NCBI RefSeq assembly: GCF_020662345.1 | Contig: NZ_VMOA01000014.1 | Span: forward strand, 1-64,000 | Origin: Methylobacterium sp. W2 | Lineage (GTDB): Bacteria; Pseudomonadota; Alphaproteobacteria; Rhizobiales; Beijerinckiaceae | Length of the DNA stretch: 64,000 bases | Direction: 5' to 3' | Shown here: in pieces, positions 24,409 to 32,266 of the stretch | Numbering within the stretch: the stretch's first letter is position 1 | Layout: each line of letters begins with the position of its first letter | Program-made: the position numbers and the translations under genes | The notes under the pieces: generated by a model | Seen by the model: the letters and a program-made list of their open reading frames with translations, nothing else | The model's database searches: none | Told to the model about the DNA's origin: nothing

Positions 24409-24615
24409 CTAGAAAGGCGCCTCCTTGAGATCGTACCAAACGAACGAGATGACCGCAGGATCGGTATTTCCGCCATCACTGGTGGAAGACGCTACCAGCT
24501 CGGTTTTGACTACACGATAATCTTCGAATTCAGGTTCGTTCAGCCAGCGGTCAATAACGTCTTCCAGCTGCCGGATGCCCTCGTAACCATGACCCTGAAA
24601 AATCTTGACACGCAT
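24409..24615 (-). CDS. Hypothetical phage protein
   Basis: A 68-residue protein starting MRVKIFQGHGYEGIRQLEDV, a mixed alpha/beta fold with WYDLKEAPF at the end. The start at ATG 24615 follows AGGTGG; GTG 24624 is an alternative. No family recognised, but the composition is clearly protein-like. Confidence 0.65.
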   Translation of the reverse strand: MRVKIFQGHGYEGIRQLEDVIDRWLNEPEFEDYRVVKTELVASSTSDGGNTDPAVISFVWYDLKEAPF

Positions 24616-24694
24616 TCCCACCACCTACGTTTCCATCCAACTCGATCCGGGGCGGATCAAAACGCCCTCACGGTCCAAATCTAGCTAGAGGTGC

Positions 24695-25600
24695 CTAACA
24701 AGGCTCCTCCCGGCGCCTGCGATGCCGGCGCGCGGTCATGGATTGGCTATCCAAATTCGCAGGCTGCACGATGATCGTCTGCGTCTCTACGACCGTTTCG
24801 ATCCGCTCCGTAACGACGATTGCCCTGGACATCGCGCTTGGCCTCACCACGAACTTTCGGTGAATGTCGCTGCGTTTCTCAACGGTGCTAAAGGCAGATG
24901 CACGCCGCAGTCGATCTCCGTAGTATCGCTCATAATCCGCATATTCAGCGAAGCCTTCCGGATCCAACTGCCAAGCCCAAACTCGGCCGACGAGCGTGGC
25001 AATCCAATCTGCAGCCTGCATGCATTGATCGAGATGACTTTCCACCTCGAAAGGCGGGCTGACGAGGTTTCGGCACGGCGAGGATCCGAACATCGTCTTC
25101 TGCGCGCACTCCAATAGATCCAGCTTGGCGGAGCACTGATCCATAACGAGAGCGAAGCGCGAATTGGCATGTGTCGCGGCGCGATCAAGCCGCCGTATCG
25201 CGTGGGAAAGTACCGTTGTCTGCAACCCGACAGGGTTTCGCGCCTCATCACCACGCGCCTTCTCGCGGCCATGGTAAAACACAAACCCTCGGCGCTTCTG
25301 GACCTCACCAAGCAGTCTGAACCCCATCTCTCGAACGGCACGGTACCGTTGGATCGAATTTTTGGTGAAGAGGTTCGTACCCTTCTTTTCCCAGCGATGA
25401 ATTGGCTTCTGCGCCTTGAGCGCGTCGCCAGCTAGATTGTGCTCTTTTAACTGCAGGAAGAACGACGAAAACCCCCGCACTTCCTCGGCAGGAAGCACGA
25501 AGCCAGCGAACCCATAAACGGGGCTGGTATTGTGTCGGGGATCTAAGCGGCTGACATAAGGACCGGAGTGACCGAAATCGTCGACATAAACGAAGAGCAT
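24695..25600 (-). CDS. DUF3800 family protein (RNase H-like fold)
   Basis: Encodes 301 residues. The N terminus MLFVYVDDFGHSGPYVSR carries the acidic YxDD/E start typical of DUF3800, and QCMQAADWIATLVGR near 190-205 is the family's C-terminal LQxADxxA motif. DUF3800 proteins are predicted RNase H-fold nucleases found in phages and defence islands; substrate unknown. The last 45 residues are Arg-rich with a Thr/Val stretch. It lies in the early leftward region, so it may act on host or competitor nucleic acid. Confidence 0.8.
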   Translation of the reverse strand: MLFVYVDDFGHSGPYVSRLDPRHNTSPVYGFAGFVLPAEEVRGFSSFFLQLKEHNLAGDALKAQKPIHRWEKKGTNLFTKNSIQRYRAVREMGFRLLGEVQKRRGFVFYHGREKARGDEARNPVGLQTTVLSHAIRRLDRAATHANSRFALVMDQCSAKLDLLECAQKTMFGSSPCRNLVSPPFEVESHLDQCMQAADWIATLVGRVWAWQLDPEGFAEYADYERYYGDRLRRASAFSTVEKRSDIHRKFVVRPSAMSRAIVVTERIETVVETQTIIVQPANLDSQSMTARRHRRRREEPC

Positions 25601-25810
25601 TACATGATGCTCGTTCAGTCGCGGTCCAGAAGCAAGGCGAAATGCCCGCTATAAACGCGGAAGCCCGCACCTGATGGTACGGGCCCCGGAATGAGCGCGG
25701 CGCCTAAGCTCCGCCTCTCAACGGATCAGATGGCATTGCTATCGACCCGTGTCAATTCAATCTGTATCCGGTTACGAAGTTCCTAACGCCGCAACCGGCG
25801 TGAGCACTAT

Positions 25811-25969
25811 TCACACGAGTGAGTACCAAACCGTCTGAGTTCCACCGCCATCCGGCACCACCTTATCGACCCTCAAATGCTCCGCCTCCGCCAGGGCCTT
25901 CATGATATCGATGAGGTCCCGGTTCTTGATCCGGTGGTTCAGACGGCGGAGGAGGTCGCGGTGCTTCAT
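25811..25969 (-). CDS. Small phage protein downstream of the primase
   Basis: A 52-residue frame from ATG 25969 with GGAGG four bases upstream: MKHRDLLRRLNHRIKNRDLI, then a helix and VPDGGGTQTVWYSLV. A GTG 21 bases upstream is also possible. The fold looks like a small winged helix (basic helix pair then short strand pair), so nucleic acid binding is plausible. It lies 106 bases after the primase-helicase in the same direction. Confidence 0.55.
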   Translation of the reverse strand: MKHRDLLRRLNHRIKNRDLIDIMKALAEAEHLRVDKVVPDGGGTQTVWYSLV

Positions 25970-26075
25970 CCGGCCTCCGGCCTCGCGCACGGCCGTGACC
26001 GCAGCTCCCGGAAAGGCCTACTCAAGCGCTATGAAGCCACTGTCGTCGTTCACAATGCACTAGGACTATCGCTCA

Positions 26076-28952
26076 TCAGAACATTGGGTCCAATAGGGCC
26101 CGCGGCGCGTCCGCCCCTCGCAGCCAGAAGCGGTTGCCGTTGCTGCCGTCGGCCTTCATCTCGATGAAGGAATTGTCGACGACCCGCCCGCTGATCCGAG
26201 AAAGCCACTTGCCGAGGCGCCGGCTGTTCACCGCCCCGCCTTCGCCGGCTTGGCGTAGGAGCAGATCGCGGAATTCCGGTGCGATGAAGTCCTGCGTCCC
26301 GTAGTCGAACTGGACGCCGTTCCCCTTTTCGCATGCCGTGCGGATGATGACGTTGGTGGTGAAGCCCCGCGAGCCAGTGAGGTGCGCCTGCCAGTGACCG
26401 AACAACTCACGTATCGCCGAGAGCTCCGGATCCTCTTCTCTGGCCGCTTCCATGCTCCGAACCGGATCGGCATGTCCAAGCCAGATCAGGGGCGCGCGAA
26501 CGGTCTCCGACCATTCCTCATAGGAGCCGATGGGGCCGCAGACCTTTGACGAACCACACGACCGGTAGGCGCGGACGATGGTGATGATCGCCGCCACATA
26601 TCGTCCGCGGTCCTCCATAACCCTGGCGACGGGATCGAAGGAGAAGTCCCGAAGCTCGGGCCGCTCGACCTTGGCGTCCAGCGTGCAAAGGATGGCACGC
26701 CGGGTCATGTCGCCGACGAGGGTGAGGTTGTTGCCCGTAGCGAATACGGCCGAGCGGCATTCGAGCTCGGGCGCTTCGGACTTGCCTAGAATGCGAACGC
26801 GGACGAGCGGCCGCTCCGTCATCTGGCACAGCATGTCCCCGCCGAGCTCGCCGTTGACGTTGTCGATGGAGACCACGGGCACCGCGTCGCGGAGCAGGGC
26901 GCCTAGACGCTTCTCGGTCTCCTCCTCGGTCTTGCCGGCCGCGATGACGGGGCAGCGCCGGCCCGTGGCTATGGTCGAGGCGAGGTCGACCAGGAAGCTC
27001 TTGCCGGTGCCAGGGCTGTGCGCTCGGATCGCGCAGAGAGGAGCCGTCGGAATGACGCCTCGCACGGCAGCGGTGAGGATGCCAGCCAGCGCGACCGACC
27101 GGTCGACTTCGTCGACGAAGGGAAAGCCGATGAGAAGCTGCTCGAGATCCGCCAGGGCGTGCTCGGCATCGTCTCGGGTCGGATGCTCCGGCAGGTCGGG
27201 CATGCTGAAATCAGGATCGAGCGCTAGGAACAAGCGAGTCGCCGGATCGTAGCCGGGGGTCGAAAGCAGTGAGCCGTCCGGCCGCAGCATCGGGGTCGTG
27301 ATGACACCCGCCACGCCCGGCACGTGCCATTGGCCTTCGCGAGCCAGCAGTGTCGCGGTCAGCTCGATCGGCGGGTTGGTGTTGACCCAATCCTCCGAGC
27401 GCTGATCGAACTTCCGGAACTGCATGATGCGAGCGGCCATGTCGGCGAGCGACACTGTCGTCAGTGGGCACATACGGGCCACCGTCGTCATCCGGCCCTT
27501 TGCTGCGGGTACGGAGTCGATGACGGGACGGGAAAGGCTGCCTGCACGAGAAAAAATTTCGGCGCCAGCGCGAAGGAGGATCCGCTCCATCCGGTCGGTC
27601 GCCTCGGGCACCTTACCGGCGATCACTCGTACGATGGGGCGCGGATCATCCTTATCGGGATCCTGCGGATCGTGGTGGCCGTCACCCGTAAAGCGATCGG
27701 CCTGATCCTGGTCCGGACTTTCGGCGTCAGGCTGCTCGCCCGTCTCCGGATGGGCCTTGTCCTTCTTCCGCTCCTCACGGTTCTTTAGCGGGGCGCCCGA
27801 GCGGGCTTTGCGCTCGCGCTTTCCGCTCTTCCAGCCGATGCTTTCGGGGTCGACGCCGGTCCGCTCGCAGAGCCAGATGGCTGCCTCTGAGGCCGAGCCA
27901 GCCATGTCGTAGTCGATCACGACCTGAATGGGCGTGAGCTTGCCATCGCGAGGGTCGCCCATGTCATGGACGCCGAAGTCGACGATACCGGACGGGTGGA
28001 GGGACAGATCCTCCTCGAGATCGCGACCGAGGTCACGGGACGTGACGCGATAGCCGCCTTCCGTTGCCGACTTAGCCCTTGGGAAGACAAGCGGCACCCA
28101 TGCCGACAGGTTTGCCAGCGCGCGAGTATTCACTTCGCGCCAAAACTTCTTGCCGTTGTCCTTGTCGCCAACTGACTGCCCCATCCTGCCGGCTTGGCGG
28201 ATAGAGGCGGAAGCACGTTCGCTGATGCTCGGACCAGCATCGGTATCCTCGCCTTCTTTTCGGGGCGCTGCAGCATCGCGTTCGGCCTGCTTCTCAGCGG
28301 CCTTCTCGGCTTTCTTGCGGTCCAGCTCGCGGATGCGTTCCCCAGCTGCGCGGATGGCGGCTTTGAACTGGTCCGCTCGTTCCTGCAGGTAGGCGAGCAG
28401 GCGAGGGGCCTCGCGGATCTCCGTCGGCGTGCCGGGCACATGCCGGCCGGTCACGGTGAGGTATCGGTCTTCGTTGTAGATCTCGACCTGAGCCGCATCG
28501 ATCTTGCGAACGTCGACCTTGCCCTTCACAAAGAACCGCAGGCCCATTCCTGACGGCGACACCTCCGTATAGGTCTCGGCAAAGTCGACGGCGACCTGCG
28601 CCCACGCCTGCAGCTTGCCGGTCTCCGGATCGCGGCATTTGTCGAGGTCGATCCCGCTCTCTTTGCCGTCTTTCGACAGCATGAACCCGACACCGGCCAG
28701 CTTGTCGCGCTGCGTCCTCCGAACGGCCAGATCGTATGACCCCCACGTCCGCGGGTCGTTCGCCTTACCGCTGAAGCCGTTGTTCGGGTTGATGGGCGGC
28801 TTGTCCCATTTCTGCTTGTCGTCCTTCCAGGTGTAATCCCACGACACCCAGCAGCTCTGCTCCTGCAGAACACGGATAGCGGGAATGTCCGGAAGACCCG
28901 CAAACGGCGGGGTGAAGGGCTTGGGCGGGCGTTCGAGGTTAGTCGTGCTCAC
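26076..28952 (-). CDS. Phage primase-helicase (AEP-like primase with SF3-like ATPase)
   Basis: Encodes 958 residues. N-terminal half: WVSWDYTWKDDKQKWDKPP and WGSYDLAV resemble NrS-1-type primase-polymerases, with a probable acidic pair in GIDLDKC near residue 100. A long charged linker (about 230-290 and 375-440) follows. C-terminal half: Walker A AHSPGTGKS near 645-652 and Walker B VVSIDNVNG near 694. It would prime and unwind phage DNA. The start is GTG 28952, overlapping the upstream stop as GTGA; a long N-terminal extension to 29138 is shadow sequence. Confidence 0.85.
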   Translation of the reverse strand: MSTTNLERPPKPFTPPFAGLPDIPAIRVLQEQSCWVSWDYTWKDDKQKWDKPPINPNNGFSGKANDPRTWGSYDLAVRRTQRDKLAGVGFMLSKDGKESGIDLDKCRDPETGKLQAWAQVAVDFAETYTEVSPSGMGLRFFVKGKVDVRKIDAAQVEIYNEDRYLTVTGRHVPGTPTEIREAPRLLAYLQERADQFKAAIRAAGERIRELDRKKAEKAAEKQAERDAAAPRKEGEDTDAGPSISERASASIRQAGRMGQSVGDKDNGKKFWREVNTRALANLSAWVPLVFPRAKSATEGGYRVTSRDLGRDLEEDLSLHPSGIVDFGVHDMGDPRDGKLTPIQVVIDYDMAGSASEAAIWLCERTGVDPESIGWKSGKRERKARSGAPLKNREERKKDKAHPETGEQPDAESPDQDQADRFTGDGHHDPQDPDKDDPRPIVRVIAGKVPEATDRMERILLRAGAEIFSRAGSLSRPVIDSVPAAKGRMTTVARMCPLTTVSLADMAARIMQFRKFDQRSEDWVNTNPPIELTATLLAREGQWHVPGVAGVITTPMLRPDGSLLSTPGYDPATRLFLALDPDFSMPDLPEHPTRDDAEHALADLEQLLIGFPFVDEVDRSVALAGILTAAVRGVIPTAPLCAIRAHSPGTGKSFLVDLASTIATGRRCPVIAAGKTEEETEKRLGALLRDAVPVVSIDNVNGELGGDMLCQMTERPLVRVRILGKSEAPELECRSAVFATGNNLTLVGDMTRRAILCTLDAKVERPELRDFSFDPVARVMEDRGRYVAAIITIVRAYRSCGSSKVCGPIGSYEEWSETVRAPLIWLGHADPVRSMEAAREEDPELSAIRELFGHWQAHLTGSRGFTTNVIIRTACEKGNGVQFDYGTQDFIAPEFRDLLLRQAGEGGAVNSRRLGKWLSRISGRVVDNSFIEMKADGSNGNRFWLRGADAPRALLDPMF

Positions 28953-29368
28953 ATAGCCCCCGCTTGTTTTAGAGCGCCTACGAGGCGGGCAGTGAGGTCG
29001 CGTGTATTCTGGCCCTCCACCTCCCGATAGATTTGGGCAGCCATCTCTTCGGCGACGTCGGTGTCGCAGAGCTCCGGCGCCTGGACGTACACGCGGACGC
29101 GCGCGCCGGGCGCTACTTGCCGGATTACCGTGAACCATCGGAAGCCTGGAAACGGCGCGTCCAGGGCGTGGTCGATCCGATCAGCCTGCGCCAGCTCAGC
29201 CCTTGAGGTGTGCCGGATGCGATGCGACCGGGCGGGATGCCGCTCAAAGAAACGGCGGTCGGCCTCGGTCACGGCCTCGAAGTCGTCGGGGACGACGGGC
29301 AGCCGCGAGGCTTCGCGCTTTTGCGGGTGACGCTTCGGTCGACGGTTATCGCTCTTCGTCTTCCTCAT
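28949..29368 (-). CDS. Hypothetical early phage protein
   Basis: A 139-residue protein with a strongly basic N terminus (MRKTKSDNRRPKRHPQKREA) and a helical domain EADRRFFERHPARSHRIRHT; the rest contains FRWFTVIRQVAPGARVRVYV. Coupled to both neighbours by ATGA-type overlaps. Nucleic acid binding is suggested by its charge, but the family is unknown. Confidence 0.7.
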   Translation of the reverse strand: MRKTKSDNRRPKRHPQKREASRLPVVPDDFEAVTEADRRFFERHPARSHRIRHTSRAELAQADRIDHALDAPFPGFRWFTVIRQVAPGARVRVYVQAPELCDTDVAEEMAAQIYREVEGQNTRDLTARLVGALKQAGAM

Positions 29369-29736
29369 TGGCGGGCCCCGCGACCCATGGCGCGATCTTC
29401 AGTGCCAGCGAGGCGGACAACTCCATGATCCACTGCGCGAGCTTGGTTCGCGTCCGAAAGGCGAAGGGCCGCTTCGCAGGCCTCGATCCTGGCGAGGAGT
29501 AGTTTGTAGGCACTGCGACCATCCTTCTCGGCTCTTGTGTTGGCCGCATCCCTGAGTGTGTCCATGAGGTCGGCATCGATCCGACGGACCTCGCCGTACC
29601 ACAGCCTTTTTGCCAAGCCGCAATCGATCCCAGCCGCGCGAGCCGCGCGCTGGATCGCAGCCTTCACGCTTTCACCAGGCCGCCCGGATCCGGCCAGCGC
29701 CTGGACCAGCTCGGATGCTTCGACAACCGCGCTCAT
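29365..29736 (-). CDS. Hypothetical early phage protein
   Basis: A 123-residue helical protein from ATG 29736, starting MSAVVEASELVQALAGSGRP. It contains SVKAAIQRAARAAGIDCGLA, resembling a helix-turn-helix, and a following coiled-coil helix. It overlaps the next gene as ATGA. DNA binding is possible; not assigned. Confidence 0.65.
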   Translation of the reverse strand: MSAVVEASELVQALAGSGRPGESVKAAIQRAARAAGIDCGLAKRLWYGEVRRIDADLMDTLRDAANTRAEKDGRSAYKLLLARIEACEAALRLSDANQARAVDHGVVRLAGTEDRAMGRGARQ

Positions 29737-29791
29737 GCGATCGCGCCTTTCTGAATTCTCAGATGATCTTTCCGACACCTCGGAACTCCTT

Positions 29792-29816
29792 CGTGGTCGA
29801 TTGGCCCTCGACCACG
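29792..29816. promoter_or_regulatory. Perfect 9-bp inverted repeat near divergent early genes
   Basis: CGTGGTCGA (29792-29800) and TCGACCACG (29808-29816) flank a seven-base spacer. The site is about 55 bases upstream of the leftward gene starting at 29736 and 18 bases before a rightward small ORF at 29835, so it could be an operator or a hairpin. Confidence 0.4.
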
Positions 29817-29834
29817 GCGACAGGAGACGGACGG

Positions 29835-30029
29835 ATGCGGATCAGAAACGAAGGTCTCGGCGAGGTGGGAACGGCAATGCGCAATGTCTTGGCGGGCAGT
29901 GGCGCGCGGCCGATCAATGAAGTGACGAAGTCGAAGGGGCAGGGCTACGGCTGCCAAAACAGCAAGGGATACGGCTCTCGCGGGGCGATGGCCGGCGGCA
30001 AGAGGAGCACGGTCGTAATGAGGCGCTGA
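29835..30029 (+). CDS. Small basic ORF on the opposite strand of the early operon
   Basis: A 64-residue frame from ATG 29835 with AGGAG eight bases upstream. It encodes MRIRNEGLGEVGTAMRNVLA, then a Lys/Gly/Ser-rich tail ending KRSTVVMRR. Codon third positions are GC-rich, as in host-adapted genes. A leftward frame (29733-30038) fills the same gap with ATGA overlaps at both ends, but its codon use looks like shadow. Confidence 0.4.
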   Translation: MRIRNEGLGEVGTAMRNVLAGSGARPINEVTKSKGQGYGCQNSKGYGSRGAMAGGKRSTVVMRR

Positions 30030-30034
30030 CGAGG

Positions 30035-30277
30035 TCATGCCCGATCGGCCTCCGCGGCAACGGAGGCCTTCGCCTGCTTCGGCTTATTGCAGGGCATCAG
30101 GTCGGCCATTCCGACCTTGCCGGACGTGATCTCGAAGAGCCGGGCGGCAACCCGGATCGAAGGGCCACGCTGACGGTAGCGCAACTTGTTCACGCCATCG
30201 GCGGAGATGCCGCCGATCTTCTCAGCCAACTCCCGATTAGTGAGACGTACCGTGCGCATCCAGGCACTAAGCAGCAT
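30035..30277 (-). CDS. Phage helix-turn-helix regulator
   Basis: An 80-residue protein from ATG 30277 behind a GGGGGGAGG ribosome site. LTNRELAEKIGGISADGVNK followed by LRYRQRGPSIRVAARLFEIT is an XRE/Cro-like HTH. As the second regulator gene after cro in the leftward early operon, it could act like CII or as a second repressor. Confidence 0.7.
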   Translation of the reverse strand: MLLSAWMRTVRLTNRELAEKIGGISADGVNKLRYRQRGPSIRVAARLFEITSGKVGMADLMPCNKPKQAKASVAAEADRA

Positions 30278-30338
30278 GACGAGCCTCCCCCCTGCGATAG
30301 GGGCGAAAGCCTTGCGCGACCCTGCCGGCGACCGTTCG

Positions 30339-30524
30339 ATGTTGGCCGACGCTATCGCCGTCCTCGTCGTGGATCTGATGTCCGTGCTCTCCGATGGGCC
30401 GGGCAATGACCGGCTTGAGCAACTGGCGAACCGCCTCGACGACCGAGGCCGGACACCGAACGGCACCGGTGCGGCCGCGCTCCTCGGCGACGTGAGCAAG
30501 TCGCTCATGCGGATGGGGTTGTGA
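30339..30524 (+). CDS. Small helical ORF opposite the early operon
   Basis: A 61-residue frame from ATG 30339: MLADAIAVLVVDLMSVLSDG, then RLEQLANRLDDRGRTPNGTG and a final helix. GC-rich third positions and amphipathic helices look genuine. It sits in the gap between two leftward genes. A competing leftward frame (30267-30533, 88 codons) would be coupled to the cro stop as TGATG but is less host-like in codon use. I favour the rightward reading without certainty. Confidence 0.35.
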   Translation: MLADAIAVLVVDLMSVLSDGPGNDRLEQLANRLDDRGRTPNGTGAAALLGDVSKSLMRMGL

Positions 30525-30532
30525 AGGAGACA

Positions 30533-30766
30533 TCAGAGGCTCACCCCTGCCATCCCAGACTTGGCTCCTTTGGCAATCGGATACAGGTCCGGCCGCAGGT
30601 CGCTCCGAGAAATGCCTGTTATGCGCTCGACTTCCAGCACCCGAAGAGGCGGGATTTTCCGCCACTGGTGAACCGCCTGAGGCGTGACGCCCATTTTGCG
30701 CGCCAGCAAAGCTGCAGAGCCAGCTGCCTTGAAGACAGGGCAAAGGGGATGATCAGCGGAAGCCAT
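30533..30766 (-). CDS. Cro-like regulator (YdaS type)
   Basis: A 77-residue protein from ATG 30766 with GAAGG five bases upstream. MASADHPLCPVFKAAGSAAL leads into LLARKMGVTPQAVHQWRKIP, a compact HTH, then VLEVERITGISRSDLRPDLY, the YdaS/Cro pattern. It is the first leftward early gene, divergent from the CI-like repressor across three operator copies. It should turn down cI and the early promoters during lytic growth. Confidence 0.8.
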   Translation of the reverse strand: MASADHPLCPVFKAAGSAALLARKMGVTPQAVHQWRKIPPLRVLEVERITGISRSDLRPDLYPIAKGAKSGMAGVSL

Positions 30767-30773
30767 GCCACCT

Positions 30774-30836
30774 TCAAGCATGCCTTTCAAAGAACGTCAA
30801 TGCCGCCTTGATGGACGGCGATCAAGCGCCGCTTTA
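30774..30836. promoter_or_regulatory. Three operator copies between cro-like and cI-like genes
   Basis: Consensus TCAAGGCnGCCTTGA is fully palindromic. Copies at 30774-30788 (TCAAGCATGCCTTTC), 30797-30811 (TCAATGCCGCCTTGA, one mismatch) and 30822-30836 (TCAAGCGCCGCTTTA) are spaced 23 and 25 bases apart, similar to the lambda right operator. The third lies eleven bases before the repressor ATG, and no ribosome site is visible there, so the repressor mRNA may be nearly leaderless. The sites should control both divergent genes. Confidence 0.75.
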
Positions 30837-30846
30837 GAAATACCCC

Positions 30847-31533
30847 ATGATTGGATCTCGCTTCCGAATAGCCCGTCTTCAGAAGGGCCTCACCCTGCGC
30901 GAAATTGGAACCACCATGGGGGTAACCCCCCAGGCGGTTGGGCAATGGGAGAAATCAAACCCTCAATTCACGCTAGCTAAAACGAATATTATAGCAAACT
31001 TGCTGGAAGTAGATTTCAGTTGGCTTGAAGGCGATATTGGAACAGATGATGAAATAATCTTCATGAACAAGCAGGATAGCTTGGCTATCGCTGTCCCATT
31101 TGTGAATAAGCTTGAAGCTCTATCGTTCTCAATATTTTCAATCGCCAGAGGTGAGCCGGAAGATTTCAAGAAAGGGATGATTGTTCCTACCGGAAGGCTA
31201 ATCGGTAGGGGCTTTGCATTCGAAATGGATGACGACAGTATGTTTCCAATGATACAAAAGGAAGATATCTTAATATTTGACCCCGCTATTAATCCGCAAA
31301 ACGACGATATAGTGTTTGCAATTACATATGAACACGGTGGTATGATAAATCCGATAATCCGGCTCTATAGCCAGATAGGGGAAGATGCTCACGGAAACCT
31401 AAAAATACGCCTCGAGGCAATCAATGAGTCTGTGCCAAGCGTAACTTTAAATGATGGTGCGATAGGGCAAACATTTGCGGTGCTGGTGGAGCTTCGGATG
31501 ATCCGGCCGAAGGGCGCGCGGATGAGAGCTTGA
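30847..31533 (+). CDS. CI-like prophage repressor, HTH plus S24-like domain
   Basis: Encodes 228 residues. The N-terminal HTH (residues 3-40, RFRIARLQKGLTLREIGTTM then GVTPQAVGQWEKSN) binds operators; the C-terminal LexA-like domain has Ser131 in FEMDDDSMFPM. The usual catalytic Lys about 37 residues later is replaced by NPIIRLYS (no Lys), so RecA-stimulated self-cleavage is doubtful. From about 30.95 kb the gene is much AT-richer than its neighbours, suggesting a separate origin for its C-terminal part. It is divergent from the cro-like gene. Confidence 0.87.
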   Translation: MIGSRFRIARLQKGLTLREIGTTMGVTPQAVGQWEKSNPQFTLAKTNIIANLLEVDFSWLEGDIGTDDEIIFMNKQDSLAIAVPFVNKLEALSFSIFSIARGEPEDFKKGMIVPTGRLIGRGFAFEMDDDSMFPMIQKEDILIFDPAINPQNDDIVFAITYEHGGMINPIIRLYSQIGEDAHGNLKIRLEAINESVPSVTLNDGAIGQTFAVLVELRMIRPKGARMRA

Positions 31534-31539
31534 AAAATA

Positions 31540-31584
31540 TCAAGGCAGCCTTGTTGACTTAGAATTCAAGGCAGCCTTTAATAT
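31540..31584 (+). promoter_or_regulatory. Rightward early promoter overlapped by two operators
   Basis: Operator copies TCAAGGCAGCCTTGT (31540-31554) and TCAAGGCAGCCTTTA (31566-31580) are each one mismatch from the palindromic consensus and 26 bases apart. A -35 box TTGACT at 31554-31559 and a -10 box TAATAT at 31579-31584 (spacer 19) lie across them, so repressor bound here would block the promoter. Transcription would run rightward into the operon that starts near 31.6 kb. Confidence 0.7.
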
Positions 31585-31612
31585 CCATCGCCTCAAGCGG
31601 TGGAAACGAACC

Positions 31613-31702
31613 ATGCTCTCGAACGCATACCCCTTCCTCCCGATCTGCGCCTTCGCCCTGCTCTGGGCGATCGGCAACGTCCTGACCACCGGCGAGGCCT
31701 GA
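31613..31702 (+). CDS. 29-residue hydrophobic micropeptide
   Basis: ATG 31613 to stop 31702: MLSNAYPFLPICAFALLWAI then GNVLTTGEA, a single hydrophobic helix. It is the first frame after the repressor-controlled promoter and ends two bases before the next gene start, so it would be co-expressed. It could be a small membrane protein or simply a leader ORF. Confidence 0.4.
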   Translation: MLSNAYPFLPICAFALLWAIGNVLTTGEA

Positions 31703-31704
31703 CC

Positions 31705-32166
31705 ATGGCCCGCCGCAAAACCATCGCCGACGCCGAGGCCGCTGAAGCCGCCTGGTTCCTGGCCGGCGCCACCGAGATCGGCCCGCTAGATCTGGTCGAG
31801 GCGGCCATTGCCGCCCACCAAGCTGCGCAAGCCGAACTAATCGCATTGGTCCAAAACACAGTCCCGGCGAAGCGCATGTCGGGGCTCAGGGTTCAGGCCG
31901 AGCAACTTTACCAAGCGAGGCTGAGCTTCGGCGTCGACACAGCGGCCTTCGTCCAAACCCCAATTGAGACGATGGAGCAGCTCGTTACATTCGCTAGGTA
32001 CGTTGCTGGCCTTGAGCGCGACGTTCAATCTTGGTCATGCCCCTACGAGATCGGGGTCAGACATCTCGGCGCAGCGATGGACAACGTCGCCGCCGCGCTG
32101 GAGCGCTTGAGCGTAACCGCCCCCGCCATCACCACCGCCCGCGCGCCCTTGGCGCTCGCAGCCTGA
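31705..32166 (+). CDS. Hypothetical protein, first gene of the rightward operon
   Basis: A 153-residue Ala-rich helical protein from ATG 31705, starting MARRKTIADAEAAEAAWFLA. It shows helical heptads through residues 60-130. No family was recognised. It is probably repressor-controlled. Confidence 0.65.
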   Translation: MARRKTIADAEAAEAAWFLAGATEIGPLDLVEAAIAAHQAAQAELIALVQNTVPAKRMSGLRVQAEQLYQARLSFGVDTAAFVQTPIETMEQLVTFARYVAGLERDVQSWSCPYEIGVRHLGAAMDNVAAALERLSVTAPAITTARAPLALAA

Positions 32167-32266
32167 GATCACTCGGGCTCGCAATCCCGCGCGCCCGTGA
32201 TGAAGCGGCCCCCGCCAGTGTGTCCAGCACCGACGAGGGCCTTCCCCGAACCGCACGGTACCAGCC

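Noticed and set aside
29733..30038. Leftward frame with ATGA overlaps on both sides
   Set aside because: Codon third positions look random and the protein is Arg/His/Ser-rich; a forward ORF with a good ribosome site fits better.
30267..30533. Leftward 88-codon frame coupled to the cro-like stop
   Set aside because: Less host-like codon use than the forward 30339-30524 frame, but not excluded.
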